Below, piece after piece: positions 18,885 to 28,413 of a stretch of 64,000 bases of DNA. The position numbers and the translations under genes are program-made. Under the pieces are notes generated by a model. It saw nothing but the letters and a program-made list of their open reading frames with translations, had not been told where the DNA came from and made no database searches. Positions within the stretch are counted from its first letter, which is position 1. Every line of letters starts with the position of its first letter. The stretch is from Lichenihabitans psoromatis (GTDB lineage: Bacteria; Pseudomonadota; Alphaproteobacteria; Rhizobiales; Beijerinckiaceae). The stretch lies in assembly GCF_004323635.1 (NCBI RefSeq), contig NZ_CP036515.1, positions 2,605,501 to 2,669,500 on the forward strand. The letters run 5' to 3'.

Positions 18885-19250
18885 TCAGTAAGCCGCTTTC
18901 TGTCGCGCGCCGCCGGGACCCTCGGGCCAAAGACCTTTGATTTTGGCGCGTTGCCGCGCGGCTTGGCGTTGCTCAGCGGGACTCAAGGCCATCACGGTTC
19001 CGGGCGAAGCGGCGAGGTCCGACATCGAAGGCAAGGTTGCCCCGTCTGCCGCCTCGGGGAGCGGCTCCGACGGCATGTAACCGGGATCGACGGGCGCACT
19101 CGCCGCAACGGTGGCGTCATGCGACACGTTTCGCCACGCTTGGCAAAAGAAGCGGCACGGCTTCGCGTCGATGATCTGATCCTCGGCCCTCGCGGGACTG
19201 AGCAGAACTGCGGCAAACGTGATCGTGAGGGCCAAGCGCTGGTAGGTCAT
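18885..19250 (-). CDS. Small secreted hypothetical protein
   Basis: 121 aa from the ATG at 19250 (the frame is open further upstream). A signal peptide is visible (LALTITFAAVLLSPARA), then a Cys pair (CRFFC) and a basic, Ala/Gln-rich C-terminus (QRQAARQRAKIKGLWPEG). No family recognised. It lies upstream of cyoA on the same strand, about 200 bp away. The ribosome site is weak, so the start is uncertain. Confidence 0.5.
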   Translation of the reverse strand: MTYQRLALTITFAAVLLSPARAEDQIIDAKPCRFFCQAWRNVSHDATVAASAPVDPGYMPSEPLPEAADGATLPSMSDLAASPGTVMALSPAEQRQAARQRAKIKGLWPEGPGGARQKAAY

Positions 19251-19441
19251 CCGTCTTTTTAACCAATCTTCCAGCGCCGGCCAATCACCCGAACGGGTAG
19301 TTGCCTGGCGCATGCTGGCGTCGCGGTCCGCCGGGGGTGTTTCTAACTGCATTTTATAGCGATCGACGCGGACAAAAAGGTATTTTCTGTTCCTTCACAT
19401 TGCGGCTAGCCTCCCTCGATCAGCTGGAGGACGAGGCTTTG

Positions 19442-20863
19442 GTGAACGACGGCGTAACCGCTCAAGCGACACCGATATCCGATGCCGATCCGCTCTGCCG
19501 GCTCTCGTCGGCGTCGCTGCGGGAGAGCTATGCGACCGGTCGCCTCTCCCCGGTCGAGGTTGCTGCTGCGGCGGTCGATCGCGCCGAGGTCGTCCAGGCC
19601 CGCTTCAACGCTTTTACGCGGATCGATCGGGCAGCCGCGCTCGCCGCTGCTCGGCAATCGGAGGCCCGCTGGCACAAAGGGGCTCCGCTGTCGCCGATCG
19701 ATGGCGTCACAACGACCATCAAGGATATCGTCTGGGTCGATGGATGGCCCATCCGCTATGGTAGCCCGAGCACGCCAACCTCTCCCTGCGAGGCCGACGC
19801 ACCCGCGGTCGCGCGCCTGCGGGCGGCGGGCGTCACCTTCATTGGTCTGACAACGACTCCCGAATTCGGATGGAAAGCCCTGACCGACGGGCCGCTGAGC
19901 GGCATCACACGCAACCCATGGAATCCGGATCTCACGCCGGGCGGATCGTCCGGGGGCGCCGCCGTGGCGGCCGCGACGGGTGCAGGCGTCCTGCATCTTG
20001 GCACGGACGGCGGCGGATCGATCCGGATCCCGTCGTCCTTCACGGGCATCGTCGGATTGAAGCCGAGCTATGGTCGGGTGCCGGCCTATCCGGCGAGTGC
20101 GTTCGGAACGGTCGCCCATATCGGGCCGATGACGCGGCGGGTGGATGATGCGGCCTCCATGCTGGCCGCCATGTCGGGCGTCGATCCAAAGGATTGGCTG
20201 CAAGGGCCGGCGCGCATGCCATCACTGGACATGACACCGCGAAGCCTCGAGGGCGCGCGTATCGGCGTCTGGTCGACCCCACCCTGTGGCATCGTCGATC
20301 CCGAGGTCGCGGCGGTGTTCGGCGGCGTCGTGGAGAAACTGTCCCGTGCTGGAGCGAACGTCACGCCCATCGATCTGCCTGACGGTGACGTGTTGGATAT
20401 CTTCAACGTCCTCTGGTTTACCGGCGCCGCGTCCCGTGCCGCAGCGCTGACGGCGGCCCAGAAGTCTGCTTTGGACTCCGGCCTTGCCGAAATCGTTGCA
20501 CAGGGTGAGGCGTTTTCTGCGGTTCGCTATGTTCAGGCCATGGCGGCTCGGGCCGCCTTCGGTCTGGCCATGGACGCCTTGCTGGCGCGCTTCGACATCG
20601 TCGTGTCGCCCGCGACTTGCATTCCGGCCTTCAAGGCGGCCCACGAGGTGCCGCCCGGCAGCAGCCTCACCCGCTGGATCGAATGGGCTGGCTTCAGCTT
20701 CCCGATCAATCTCAGCCAACAGCCCGCCGCGATCGTCCCGTGCGGGCGAACCGCAGCCGGTCTGCCGATCGGACTGCAGATCATTGGGCCCCGCGGCGAG
20801 GACGAGCGCGTGCTCGGCTACGCGCGCGATGTCGAGACACGATTTCCCGCCTTTTTTCTGTAG
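19442..20863 (+). CDS. Amidase (amidase-signature family)
   Basis: 473 aa. Ser-Ser-Lys catalytic triad: Lys in TTIKDIVWV, the Gly/Ser-rich TPGGSSGGAAVAAATG and GTDGGGSIRIPSSFTG, followed by GLKPSYGRVP. Hydrolyses a carboxamide to acid and ammonia. The GTG at 19442 (VNDGVTAQATP) after a GGAGG is preferred to the distant frame start at 19301. It is 39 bp upstream of a Liv-type transporter, so the imported compound is probably an amide or its product is nitrogen for growth. Confidence 0.9.
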   Translation: MNDGVTAQATPISDADPLCRLSSASLRESYATGRLSPVEVAAAAVDRAEVVQARFNAFTRIDRAAALAAARQSEARWHKGAPLSPIDGVTTTIKDIVWVDGWPIRYGSPSTPTSPCEADAPAVARLRAAGVTFIGLTTTPEFGWKALTDGPLSGITRNPWNPDLTPGGSSGGAAVAAATGAGVLHLGTDGGGSIRIPSSFTGIVGLKPSYGRVPAYPASAFGTVAHIGPMTRRVDDAASMLAAMSGVDPKDWLQGPARMPSLDMTPRSLEGARIGVWSTPPCGIVDPEVAAVFGGVVEKLSRAGANVTPIDLPDGDVLDIFNVLWFTGAASRAAALTAAQKSALDSGLAEIVAQGEAFSAVRYVQAMAARAAFGLAMDALLARFDIVVSPATCIPAFKAAHEVPPGSSLTRWIEWAGFSFPINLSQQPAAIVPCGRTAAGLPIGLQIIGPRGEDERVLGYARDVETRFPAFFL

Positions 20864-20902
20864 GGGCGGCTGAATTGGCTGGTGGTAGAGGGAGACACGG
20901 AC

Positions 20903-22201
20903 ATGCTTGACAGACGTTCCATGTTGCGGAGTTCGGTCGGTGCGGGCGCGGCCGGAATGGCCGCCCTGGCCAGCTTTGGCACCGACAAGGCCTTGGCGGC
21001 GGACGGTCCGATTCCGGTCGGCGCGGCGCTGCCGATGTCCGGTCTTTCGGCCGCCGATGGCATCGAGTTCAAGAACGGCCTTCATCTTGCGGCGGCAGAA
21101 ATCAACGAAGCCGGCGGTATTCTCGGCCGCAAGATCGAGATCCATGTCGAGGACACGAAGGACATGGGGGCTGACCTCGTCAGCCAGTCCATGCAGCGTC
21201 TCGTTGACCGGTTTTCGGTACCGGCCATCATCAACGGCTACAATGTCGGCACCAACATGGTCGAGATGGATGTCGCGGCCGACAACGACATCATCATGAT
21301 GCATGCGAATACGCTAATTTCGCATAACGAAAAGTTCAAGACTGATCCGGCCCGCTTTTACAGCAGTTTCCAGATCGATCCGCCGGAATATTACTATGGT
21401 CCGGGCTGTCTCAACTTCCTGAACGATTTGATCAAAGCCGGCAAATGGACGCCGCCGAACAAGAAGATCGCCATCATCCCCTCTGCGGTCGAATATGCGA
21501 TCGTGATCGCCAACGCGATCAAGGCGAAGGCGCAGGACTACGGCTTCGAGGTCAGCCTCTTCGAGACCGTGCAGTTCCCCACGACGCAATGGGGTCCGAC
21601 CCTTGCCAAGCTGCGGGAGAATCCGCCAGCCGCGATCCTGGTCACGCATTTCCTGCCCCAGGACTTGGCGCAGTTCATGCTGCAGTTCAAACCGCAGCCG
21701 ACCAAGAGCCTGATCTACATGCAATATGGTCCCTCGTTGCCGGCGTTCCGCGACATCGGCGGCGAGTCGATCAACGGCGTCATCTATTCGACCGTGATCG
21801 GCTGCCTGCCGGACGACTTTTCCGCGCCGTTCCGGAAGAGCTACCGCGAAAAGTTCGGGCCGAAATCGGCCTTCATCACGGGCTCGCAAACCTATGATGC
21901 GCTGTGGAAGTGGGCCTTGGCGGCCGCCATTGCGGGCGGTGCTGGCAAACCGTCCGACAAGGAGCAGACCCAAAAGGTTGCGACCTCAATCCGCAATCTC
22001 GTCTATCGCGGGGTGAATGGGGTGCAGCGCACCGATCCCGCAGGTCAGTCGTCCTATTGCTATCCGACTCAGGTCGCCGATCCGTCGCTCGGCATGCCGC
22101 ATCAGTTCCTGCAGCATCAGGATTACAAGACCGACCCGAAGTTGATCGCCCCGGCGCTTTACGCCACCGATAACTTCGTCATGCCACCTTGGATGAGCTG
22201 A
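20903..22201 (+). CDS. Liv/urea-amide-type ABC transporter substrate-binding protein
   Basis: 432 aa, type I periplasmic-binding fold of the Leu/Ile/Val and amide family. It has a twin-arginine-like leader (LDRRSMLRSSVGAGAAG) ending near ALA-ADG, then IPVGAALPMSGLSAADGIEFKNG, LAAAEINEAGGILGRKIEI, an AIIN ligand segment and the C-terminal YPTQVADPSLGMPHQF. Start after GAGGGAGACACGG. First transport gene after the amidase; the ATPases and permeases follow in order. Confidence 0.9.
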   Translation: MLDRRSMLRSSVGAGAAGMAALASFGTDKALAADGPIPVGAALPMSGLSAADGIEFKNGLHLAAAEINEAGGILGRKIEIHVEDTKDMGADLVSQSMQRLVDRFSVPAIINGYNVGTNMVEMDVAADNDIIMMHANTLISHNEKFKTDPARFYSSFQIDPPEYYYGPGCLNFLNDLIKAGKWTPPNKKIAIIPSAVEYAIVIANAIKAKAQDYGFEVSLFETVQFPTTQWGPTLAKLRENPPAAILVTHFLPQDLAQFMLQFKPQPTKSLIYMQYGPSLPAFRDIGGESINGVIYSTVIGCLPDDFSAPFRKSYREKFGPKSAFITGSQTYDALWKWALAAAIAGGAGKPSDKEQTQKVATSIRNLVYRGVNGVQRTDPAGQSSYCYPTQVADPSLGMPHQFLQHQDYKTDPKLIAPALYATDNFVMPPWMS

Positions 22202-22217
22202 GGCGCCGGGACCCCCG

Positions 22218-23012
22218 ATGGCCGCTTCCGCGCTCCTGACCTGCGACGGCGTCAGTCGTCATTTCGGCTCCTTGAAAGCTGTCGATGGCGTATCGCTGCT
22301 GGTCGAGGAGGGCGAGGTGCTGGGCATCGGTGGTCCCAATGGGGCCGGCAAAACGACGTTCTTCGACATCGTAACGGGCCTCACGCCCGCGACGGCCGGT
22401 CGGGTGTTTTTCGGCGATCGGGAAATCACCGGCCTCGGGGCCGACGTGATCTGCCAAGCCGGTATCGCTCGAACCTTCCAGCTCAACGCTGCCTTCGACG
22501 GCATGACGGTGCTGGAAAACGTGCAGGTAGCGGCCCATTTCGGCCGCGCACCGCGCCGATTGCCGGGGTTCCGGCTCAGTGCGCAGACGCGCGCTGCCGC
22601 CTGGGCGGCGCTCGACCTCGTCTGTCTCGCCGACAAGGCCGATGTCGTCGTGGCGCAATTGCCGGTCCTCGACCGTAAGCTGCTGATGATCGCGGGCGCG
22701 GTCGCGACCGCGCCGCGCATGATCTTTCTCGACGAGCCCGTCGGCGGTCTGACCGCGGGTGAGATCGATACGATCATGGCGCTGGTGCAGATCCTCCGGG
22801 CGCAGGGCATCACCATCGTGCTGATCGAGCATGTGATGCGCTTCCTGCTGCAACTATCGACCCGCGTCATGATCATGCACCATGGCCAGATCATCTTCGA
22901 GGGTCGACCGGACGCGGTGGCGGACGATCCCGTGGTAGTCGAAACCTATCTCGGAGCGGGCGCGACCCGGCGCCTCAAGCGCTTCTTCGCGGAGCAGCGC
23001 GTCGATGGCTGA
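22218..23012 (+). CDS. Branched-chain/amide ABC transporter ATP-binding protein (LivG-like) with non-canonical signature
   Basis: 264 aa. Walker A GGPNGAGKTT, LivG-type GIARTFQLNAAFDGMTVLENVQVA, Walker B MIFLDEPVGGL and switch His in IEHVMRF are intact. Where LSxGQ should lie it reads QLPVLDRKLLMIAG, so the ABC signature is degenerate; I recall similar segments in some LivG relatives, so this is probably tolerated with the partner LivF providing a canonical site. Follows the binding protein by 16 bp and overlaps livF by 8 bp. Confidence 0.88.
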   Translation: MAASALLTCDGVSRHFGSLKAVDGVSLLVEEGEVLGIGGPNGAGKTTFFDIVTGLTPATAGRVFFGDREITGLGADVICQAGIARTFQLNAAFDGMTVLENVQVAAHFGRAPRRLPGFRLSAQTRAAAWAALDLVCLADKADVVVAQLPVLDRKLLMIAGAVATAPRMIFLDEPVGGLTAGEIDTIMALVQILRAQGITIVLIEHVMRFLLQLSTRVMIMHHGQIIFEGRPDAVADDPVVVETYLGAGATRRLKRFFAEQRVDG

Positions 23013-23724
23013 TCGGCCCGCCCTGACGCTCACCGATGTGGTGGCCGGTTATGCCGGTCCTCCTGTGCTCAATGGTCTCTCGCTCGTGGTCGAGGCCGGA
23101 CACCTGATCACGGTCGTGGGGCCGAACGGGCACGGCAAGACGACCCTGCTCAAGACCATTTCAGGGCTGGTCGGTCTCCGTCAGGGCGAGATCACGCTCG
23201 ACGGCGCCTCGCTCGGCGGATTGCGACCGGACATCATCGCGGCGCGGGGCGTCGCCCACGTCCCGCAGGGCGACATGCTGTTTCCGCAGATGAGCGTCGA
23301 AGAAAACCTGCAGATGGGGGCCTATGCCGAACGCGACCGCCACGTCATCGCCGAGCGTCTCGACGAGGTCTTCGTCCGGCTTCCAAAACTCGCCGAGCGG
23401 CGTCGGCAGCTGGCTTCGACCCTGTCGGGCGGCGAGCGGCGCATGGTTGGGATCGGCCGGGGCTTGATGATGGGCGGCCGCGTCATGCTGATCGACGAGC
23501 CCTCGCTCGGGTTGGCGCCCCTCGTCATCGAACAGATCTATGCGGTCATCGCCGATCTGAAAGCGTCGGGCCGCTCGATCCTTCTGGTGGAGGAAAACCC
23601 GGCGCGCGTGATTGGACTGGCCGACCGCATCCATCTCCTCGACAACGGCCGGTTTGTCTGGTCGGGACTGCCGGACGATCTCATGGCCCGCGACGAACTT
23701 CTCGCAACCTATTTGGGGGGCTGA
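23005..23724 (+). CDS. Branched-chain/amide ABC transporter ATP-binding protein (LivF-like)
   Basis: 239 aa with Walker A GPNGHGKTTLLKTISGL, VPQGDMLFPQMSVEENL, canonical signature LSGGERRMVGIGRGL and Walker B MLIDEPSLGLAP. It forms the ATPase pair with the preceding LivG-like protein. Starts inside the end of livG and stops 2 bp before the permease gene. Confidence 0.92.
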   Translation: MADRPALTLTDVVAGYAGPPVLNGLSLVVEAGHLITVVGPNGHGKTTLLKTISGLVGLRQGEITLDGASLGGLRPDIIAARGVAHVPQGDMLFPQMSVEENLQMGAYAERDRHVIAERLDEVFVRLPKLAERRRQLASTLSGGERRMVGIGRGLMMGGRVMLIDEPSLGLAPLVIEQIYAVIADLKASGRSILLVEENPARVIGLADRIHLLDNGRFVWSGLPDDLMARDELLATYLGG

Positions 23725-23726
23725 GC

Positions 23727-24617
23727 ATGGGCCTGAGTACGCTGATCGCGATCCTCACGGCGGGGCTGACCAATGGCGCCATCTATGCCCTCGCGACCAT
23801 CGGCTTGGCCTTGGTCTGGGGTTCGATGGGGATGCTGAACATGGCGCATGGCGCCTTGCTGGCGCTGGGCGGTTATGCGGCTTATTCGACCGTGACGACC
23901 CTTGGTCTGCCGGCGCCCTTCGGCTTTGTCGGTGCGATCCTGGTCGGGGTCGCGGCAGGCGCCGTGCTCTACGGCACCGTGGTGCGCCAACTTCTCCGCC
24001 AGCCGGTCGCCACCTTCGAGACCAACGTCCTGATCGCCACCGTCGGCATCGGGATCGCGCTCGAAAACGCAATCCTGCATGTCTATGGCGGCCAGCCCCT
24101 CCGCCAGCCGGTCGTCATGGATGGCCTTATCCGGATCGGTGTGTCGGAGATCCCGGTTCAGAACGTCGCCATCGTCGGCGTGTCGCTGGTCATGATGGGG
24201 CTCGTCGCCTGGCTCCTGGCGCGCACCCGCATGGGTCGGGCGATCCGGGCCACGGCGCAGAACCGCGAGGCGGCTCAACTGATGGGCGTGCCGACGGGAC
24301 GCGTCTATCTCCAGGTGCTGATGCTGTCGGGGCTGCTGGCTGGTGTCTGCGGCGTCCTGGTGAGTTCGATCACCCAACTCAGCCCACCGCTCGGCGGCGA
24401 CCCCATGCTGAAGGCGTTCATCATGTGCGTGGTGGCCGGCCTCGGCAATCTTCCAGGCGCGGTCGTCTCGGCCTTCGTGCTCGCCCTGGTCGAAGCCTTC
24501 GTGCAATTCGGTGCGGGCGCGCGTTGGGGCTTCCCGGTCTTGCTGCTGCTCGTCATCGTGGTGCTGATCTGGCGTCCCTCGGGCTTGTTCGGCCGTGTCC
24601 AGACGAGGCGGTTATGA
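23727..24617 (+). CDS. Branched-chain/amide ABC transporter permease (LivH-like)
   Basis: 296-aa inner-membrane permease: LTNGAIYALATIGLALVWG, GMLNMAHGALLALGGY, RAIRATAQNREAAQLMGV and a late VVAGLGNLPGAVVSAF, the conserved LivH landmarks. Overlaps the livM-like gene (ATGA). Confidence 0.92.
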   Translation: MGLSTLIAILTAGLTNGAIYALATIGLALVWGSMGMLNMAHGALLALGGYAAYSTVTTLGLPAPFGFVGAILVGVAAGAVLYGTVVRQLLRQPVATFETNVLIATVGIGIALENAILHVYGGQPLRQPVVMDGLIRIGVSEIPVQNVAIVGVSLVMMGLVAWLLARTRMGRAIRATAQNREAAQLMGVPTGRVYLQVLMLSGLLAGVCGVLVSSITQLSPPLGGDPMLKAFIMCVVAGLGNLPGAVVSAFVLALVEAFVQFGAGARWGFPVLLLLVIVVLIWRPSGLFGRVQTRRL

Positions 24618-25684
24618 GCCGGAACGCCGCAATCGCCCCCTCGCGGCAGGAGGGTCGGAGCGCGCTCCCGGTCGGCGACATCGTCATGGCGCTCGTCGTC
24701 ATCGCGGCGCTCGTGGCGGTGCCCTTCGTGGTCGAGAGCCGCTACATTCTCGGTCAGATCATCCTGATGCTGTTCCTGTCCACGGTGGCGTCACAATGGA
24801 ATCTGCTGTTCGGCTATTCCGGCGTGTTTTCGTTGGCCCAGATGGCGATCTTCGGGTTTGGCGGTTACGTCACCGCCATGCTCTGCGTCTATTTTGGGCT
24901 CGGCATCTGGGTCGCGATCCCGCTCGGCGCTCTCGGCGCTGCCTTGTTCAGCCTCGTCATCGGCCTCGCCTGCCTGCGGCTGTCGGGTGTTTACGTCGCC
25001 CTGCTGACGCTCGCGATCGCGCAGGCCCTCTACGTGCTGATCGTCACCGATACTGATTGTTTCCGCATGGTCGGCTCGGCGTGCCGCCAATTTACCGGCG
25101 GTGCTGTGGGCTTTGCCCGGTTCGGGGAGTTCGGCACCCGCGCCTGGCTGAAAAGCCGGTATCTCGTCGGCAATTACGCCATCATCGGCATGCTGTTCGC
25201 GGTCACCATGGCGTGCACCTATGCGATCATCGCCAGCCCGATCGGCCTCGCGTTTCGGGCCCTCAAGGACAATCCCGGCTATGCGGTCGCGCGCGGCGTC
25301 AACCGGTTTCAGGCGCAGCTTTTCGTCTTCGGCCTGTCGGCATTTTTCACGGGGCTCGCGGGCGGCTTCTACGCGGTGCATTTCCAGGCGATCAGCCCCG
25401 GTATCCTGTCGCTCTCGCAGTTGCTCTTCATCATCGCGGCCACGGTGGTGGGAGGGGTCGGCAGCTTCTGGGGGCCGCTCGTCGGCACGCTGGTGCTGAT
25501 GGTCGCCGACGAAGGGATGCGAGAAGCGGGCGAGTTCCGCACCTTGGGGCTCGGCCTCATCATCGCGGCCTCGATCGTGCTGATGCCCAACGGGCTACTC
25601 GGACGCCTTGGCGATGCTCGCCGCTGGCTGCGCGATCGCCGGATGCGATCATCCACCCCCGTCACGGAGACTGGCCATGTATGA
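24614..25684 (+). CDS. Branched-chain/amide ABC transporter permease (LivM-like)
   Basis: 356 aa from the ATG at 24614, which overlaps the livH-like stop; the frame is open far upstream but without homology. LivM landmarks are SQWNLLFGYSGVFSLAQMAIFGFGGY, SPIGLAFRALKDNPGYAVARGVN and VVGGVGSFWGPLVG. Completes a five-component importer for an amide, urea-like or amino-acid-like compound. Its end overlaps the GMC oxidoreductase gene by 8 bp. Confidence 0.92.
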   Translation: MSRNAAIAPSRQEGRSALPVGDIVMALVVIAALVAVPFVVESRYILGQIILMLFLSTVASQWNLLFGYSGVFSLAQMAIFGFGGYVTAMLCVYFGLGIWVAIPLGALGAALFSLVIGLACLRLSGVYVALLTLAIAQALYVLIVTDTDCFRMVGSACRQFTGGAVGFARFGEFGTRAWLKSRYLVGNYAIIGMLFAVTMACTYAIIASPIGLAFRALKDNPGYAVARGVNRFQAQLFVFGLSAFFTGLAGGFYAVHFQAISPGILSLSQLLFIIAATVVGGVGSFWGPLVGTLVLMVADEGMREAGEFRTLGLGLIIAASIVLMPNGLLGRLGDARRWLRDRRMRSSTPVTETGHV

Positions 25685-27257
25685 CACGATCATCCTCGGG
25701 GCCGGCTCGTCCGGCTGTGTGATGGCCAATCGCCTGAGTGCGGATCCAGGCCGCAACGTGCTGGTGCTGGAAGCCGGTGGCGCCGCGCCACTCGCCTCCG
25801 ACATTCCCTCCGATTGGGTGACGATGTTCAACACCTCGTCCGATTGGGGCTTTCATACCGAACCGCAGGCGGGTTGCCGCGGCCGTCGGATCTTTTGGCC
25901 ACGCGGCAAGATGATCGGCGGATCTGGCGCGCTCAACGCCATGATCTACATGCGCGGCCTGCCGTCGGATTACGATGGCTGGGCCAAACTCGGCTGCCCG
26001 AATTGGGCATGGCAGGACGTGTTGCCAGTGTTCAAAGCCTGCGAGGATAATCAGCGCCTCGGCAACGATACGCTGCACGGCGTCGGCGGACCGCTCCATA
26101 TCAGCGATGTCGCTTATGTCGATCGCGGTGAGCGCCTCTGGCTGGAAGCCGCGCAGGCGGCCGGTTACCCGCTCAACACCGATTTCAACGGCCCCGACCA
26201 GGAAGGCGTCGGCTTTTTCCAGTTCACGATCCGCAACGGCGAGCGCTGGGGGACCGGAAAGGCCTATCTGCGGCCAGTTCTCGACCGGCCCAACTTGACC
26301 GTGAAGACCGGCGTCACGGTCACGCGCATCCTTGTCGAGAAGGGCCGCGCCGTGGGGGTCGAATATCTCGACAAGGCGCGATTGAACACCGTCTACGCAA
26401 GCTCGGAGGTGGTGCTGACCTCCGGCGCGATCGGCTCCTGCCACCTTCTGCTTCTGTCCGGGATCGGGCCCGCCGATGAACTGCGACAGGTCGGGGTCGA
26501 TCCCCTTCACGATCTGCCTGGCGTCGGCAAGAACCTGCAAGATCACATCAACATCCCGATCACCTTCGCGGCCAATCAGGAGATCGGGATCGGCGCTTTG
26601 ACGGCGGACGATTGGGACAGCTCGCTCAAGTCCTGGCAGGAGAACCGCACCGGCCTGCGGACCTCGGCTTGGGTCGCGGCCGGCGGCCACGTCAAGAGTC
26701 GGCCCGATGTCGAGCCGGATCTTCAGCTCTACGGCGCGGCGAGCAGCCATCGCGACTATGCCCGCTTTCTGCATTCCGGCTCGGGCATCACGTTCCACTC
26801 GACGCTGCAACGCCCCAACAGCCGCGGCGAGATCCGACTGCGATCGGACGACCCGATACAAGCCCCGATGATCGATCCGCGCTACTTCGTCAGTGACCCG
26901 AGCGGCACCGACCTGTCGACCATGGTGGAGGGTGTGCGGATCAGTCGGCGCATCGCTGCCCAATCACCGCTTGCCGAGATCCTGGCGGGCGAGTTGCCGC
27001 CCAGCGTCGAATGCGAGAGCGACGAAGCGATCGGACATTACGTCCGGGGGCATTGCACCACGCTCTATCATCCCTCGAGCACCTGCCGGATGGGGACCGA
27101 CCCGATGGCGGTCGTCGATCCCTTCAGCATGAAGGTGCGCGGGCTCGAAGGTCTGCGGATCGCCGACGCCTCCGTCATCCCCAAGATGGTGTCGAGCAAC
27201 ATCAATGCGCCGACCATCATGATCGCCGAGCGCGCCGCGCAGATGATCTTGAGCTGA
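25677..27257 (+). CDS. GMC-family FAD oxidoreductase (choline/alcohol dehydrogenase-like)
   Basis: 526 aa. FAD-binding ILGAGSSGCVMANRLS at the N-terminus, GMC signature 1 WPRGKMIGGSGALNAMIYMRG, the second signature around SSEVVLTSGAIGSCHLLLLSGIGP, and a C-terminal active site HCTTLYHPSSTCRMG with VVDPFSMKVRGLEGLRIADASVIP. Oxidises a primary alcohol to an aldehyde. Co-transcribed with the amidase and Liv-type transporter, so the substrate may carry both an amide and an alcohol. Start ATG overlaps livM. Confidence 0.92.
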   Translation: MYDTIILGAGSSGCVMANRLSADPGRNVLVLEAGGAAPLASDIPSDWVTMFNTSSDWGFHTEPQAGCRGRRIFWPRGKMIGGSGALNAMIYMRGLPSDYDGWAKLGCPNWAWQDVLPVFKACEDNQRLGNDTLHGVGGPLHISDVAYVDRGERLWLEAAQAAGYPLNTDFNGPDQEGVGFFQFTIRNGERWGTGKAYLRPVLDRPNLTVKTGVTVTRILVEKGRAVGVEYLDKARLNTVYASSEVVLTSGAIGSCHLLLLSGIGPADELRQVGVDPLHDLPGVGKNLQDHINIPITFAANQEIGIGALTADDWDSSLKSWQENRTGLRTSAWVAAGGHVKSRPDVEPDLQLYGAASSHRDYARFLHSGSGITFHSTLQRPNSRGEIRLRSDDPIQAPMIDPRYFVSDPSGTDLSTMVEGVRISRRIAAQSPLAEILAGELPPSVECESDEAIGHYVRGHCTTLYHPSSTCRMGTDPMAVVDPFSMKVRGLEGLRIADASVIPKMVSSNINAPTIMIAERAAQMILS

Positions 27258-27294
27258 CAGTCCCGAAAGGGCCGAAACGAAAAGGGACAGGCGG

Positions 27295-28391
27295 ATGGCG
27301 ACAGGCTGGAACTTCCATGAACTCTATCTGTGGCACGACACCGGCAATGCCGCGACGTTCTTCCCGCCGGGTCTGACGATCGAACCGGGCGATCATGCCG
27401 AGAACGCGTCGACCAAACGGCGGTTTCGCAACCTCATGGAGGTGTCGGGTCTGTTGGAGCACCTGACCACCGTCGCGTCCGTGCCGATCGATGAGGACGA
27501 TCTCGCCTTGTTCCATGGTCGGGATTACATCGAACGCATCAAGGCCATGAGCGCCGCGCGGGGCGGCGATGCGAGCCATCTCACCCCCTTCGGCCCGGGT
27601 AGCTTTGAGATCGCCCGCCTCGCGGTGGGTGGAACGACGGCCTTGCTCGATGCCGTCGCGAGCGGGAGGGTAACGAACGGCTACGCTCTGGTTCGCCCAC
27701 CTGGCCACCATGCCGAGCGCGACCGCGGCCTCGGCTTCTGTCTCTTTGGCAATGTGCCGATCGCCATCATGAAGGCGCGTGCCAGCCATGGTCTCGGCCG
27801 CATCGCCGTGATCGATTGGGACGTGCATCACGGCAACGGCACGCAGCAGGCCTTCTACGACGACCCCGACACCCTTGTGATCTCGCTGCACCAGGACGGC
27901 CTTTTCCCGCTCGGTTCGGGAACCCTTGTCGAACGCGGCGGAGGCCGGGGGAGGGGTTCAACATCAACGTGCCACTCCCGGCCGGCACCGGCGTGGGCGG
28001 CTACTTTGCGGCCTTCGACCGCGTGGTGCTGCCGGCCCTGGCGCGGTTCCGGCCGGAGATGATCGTGGTCTGCTCAGGGTTCGACGCCTCGGCTCTCGAT
28101 CCGCTCGGGCGCATGATGCTGCATAGCGAGGCCTATAGGGCGTTGACTGGCCGGCTGATGGAGGCTGCTCAAACGCTCTGTGACGGTCGCCTCGCGATGT
28201 CGCATGAGGGCGGCTATTCGGCAAGCTATGTGCCCTATTGCGGGCTTGCGGTCATGGAGGCCATGAGCGGCATCAAGACCCCGATCGATGATCCTTTCAT
28301 GGTCAGCTTCTGTGACTATCCTGGCCAGGAGCTGCTGCCGCATCAAGATGCCGCCATCACCCGCGCTGAGGCGCTGTTGGACCGGCTCTGA
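27295..28391 (+). pseudogene. Histone deacetylase-like / acetylpolyamine amidohydrolase family protein, frameshifted
   Basis: All active-site landmarks are present but in two frames. Frame one (from ATG 27295 after AAGGGACAGGCGG) carries RPPGHHAERDRGLGFCLFGNV and IDWDVHHGNGTQQAF. Frame two carries GFNINVPLPAGTG, CSGFDASALDPLGRM and SHEGGYSASYV to a normal stop. The shift is at a run of five G (27947-27951); six G would give one frame of about 365 aa. The family is a Zn amidohydrolase that deacetylates acetylated amines. Either a recent pseudogene or an indel artefact; it closes the amidase-transporter-GMC operon. Confidence 0.85.
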
Positions 28392-28413
28392 ACGCGCGGC
28401 GCATCACACGGCG

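Noticed and set aside
22218..23012. LivG-like gene as a pseudogene because of its missing LSxGQ
   Set aside because: Full length, all other ATPase motifs intact and tight operon overlaps; reported as a variant instead.
27816..28391. Separate gene for the C-terminal half of the HDAC-like protein
   Set aside because: Its first 45 codons are out-of-frame translation of the upstream half; the two halves join into one family protein at a single G-run.
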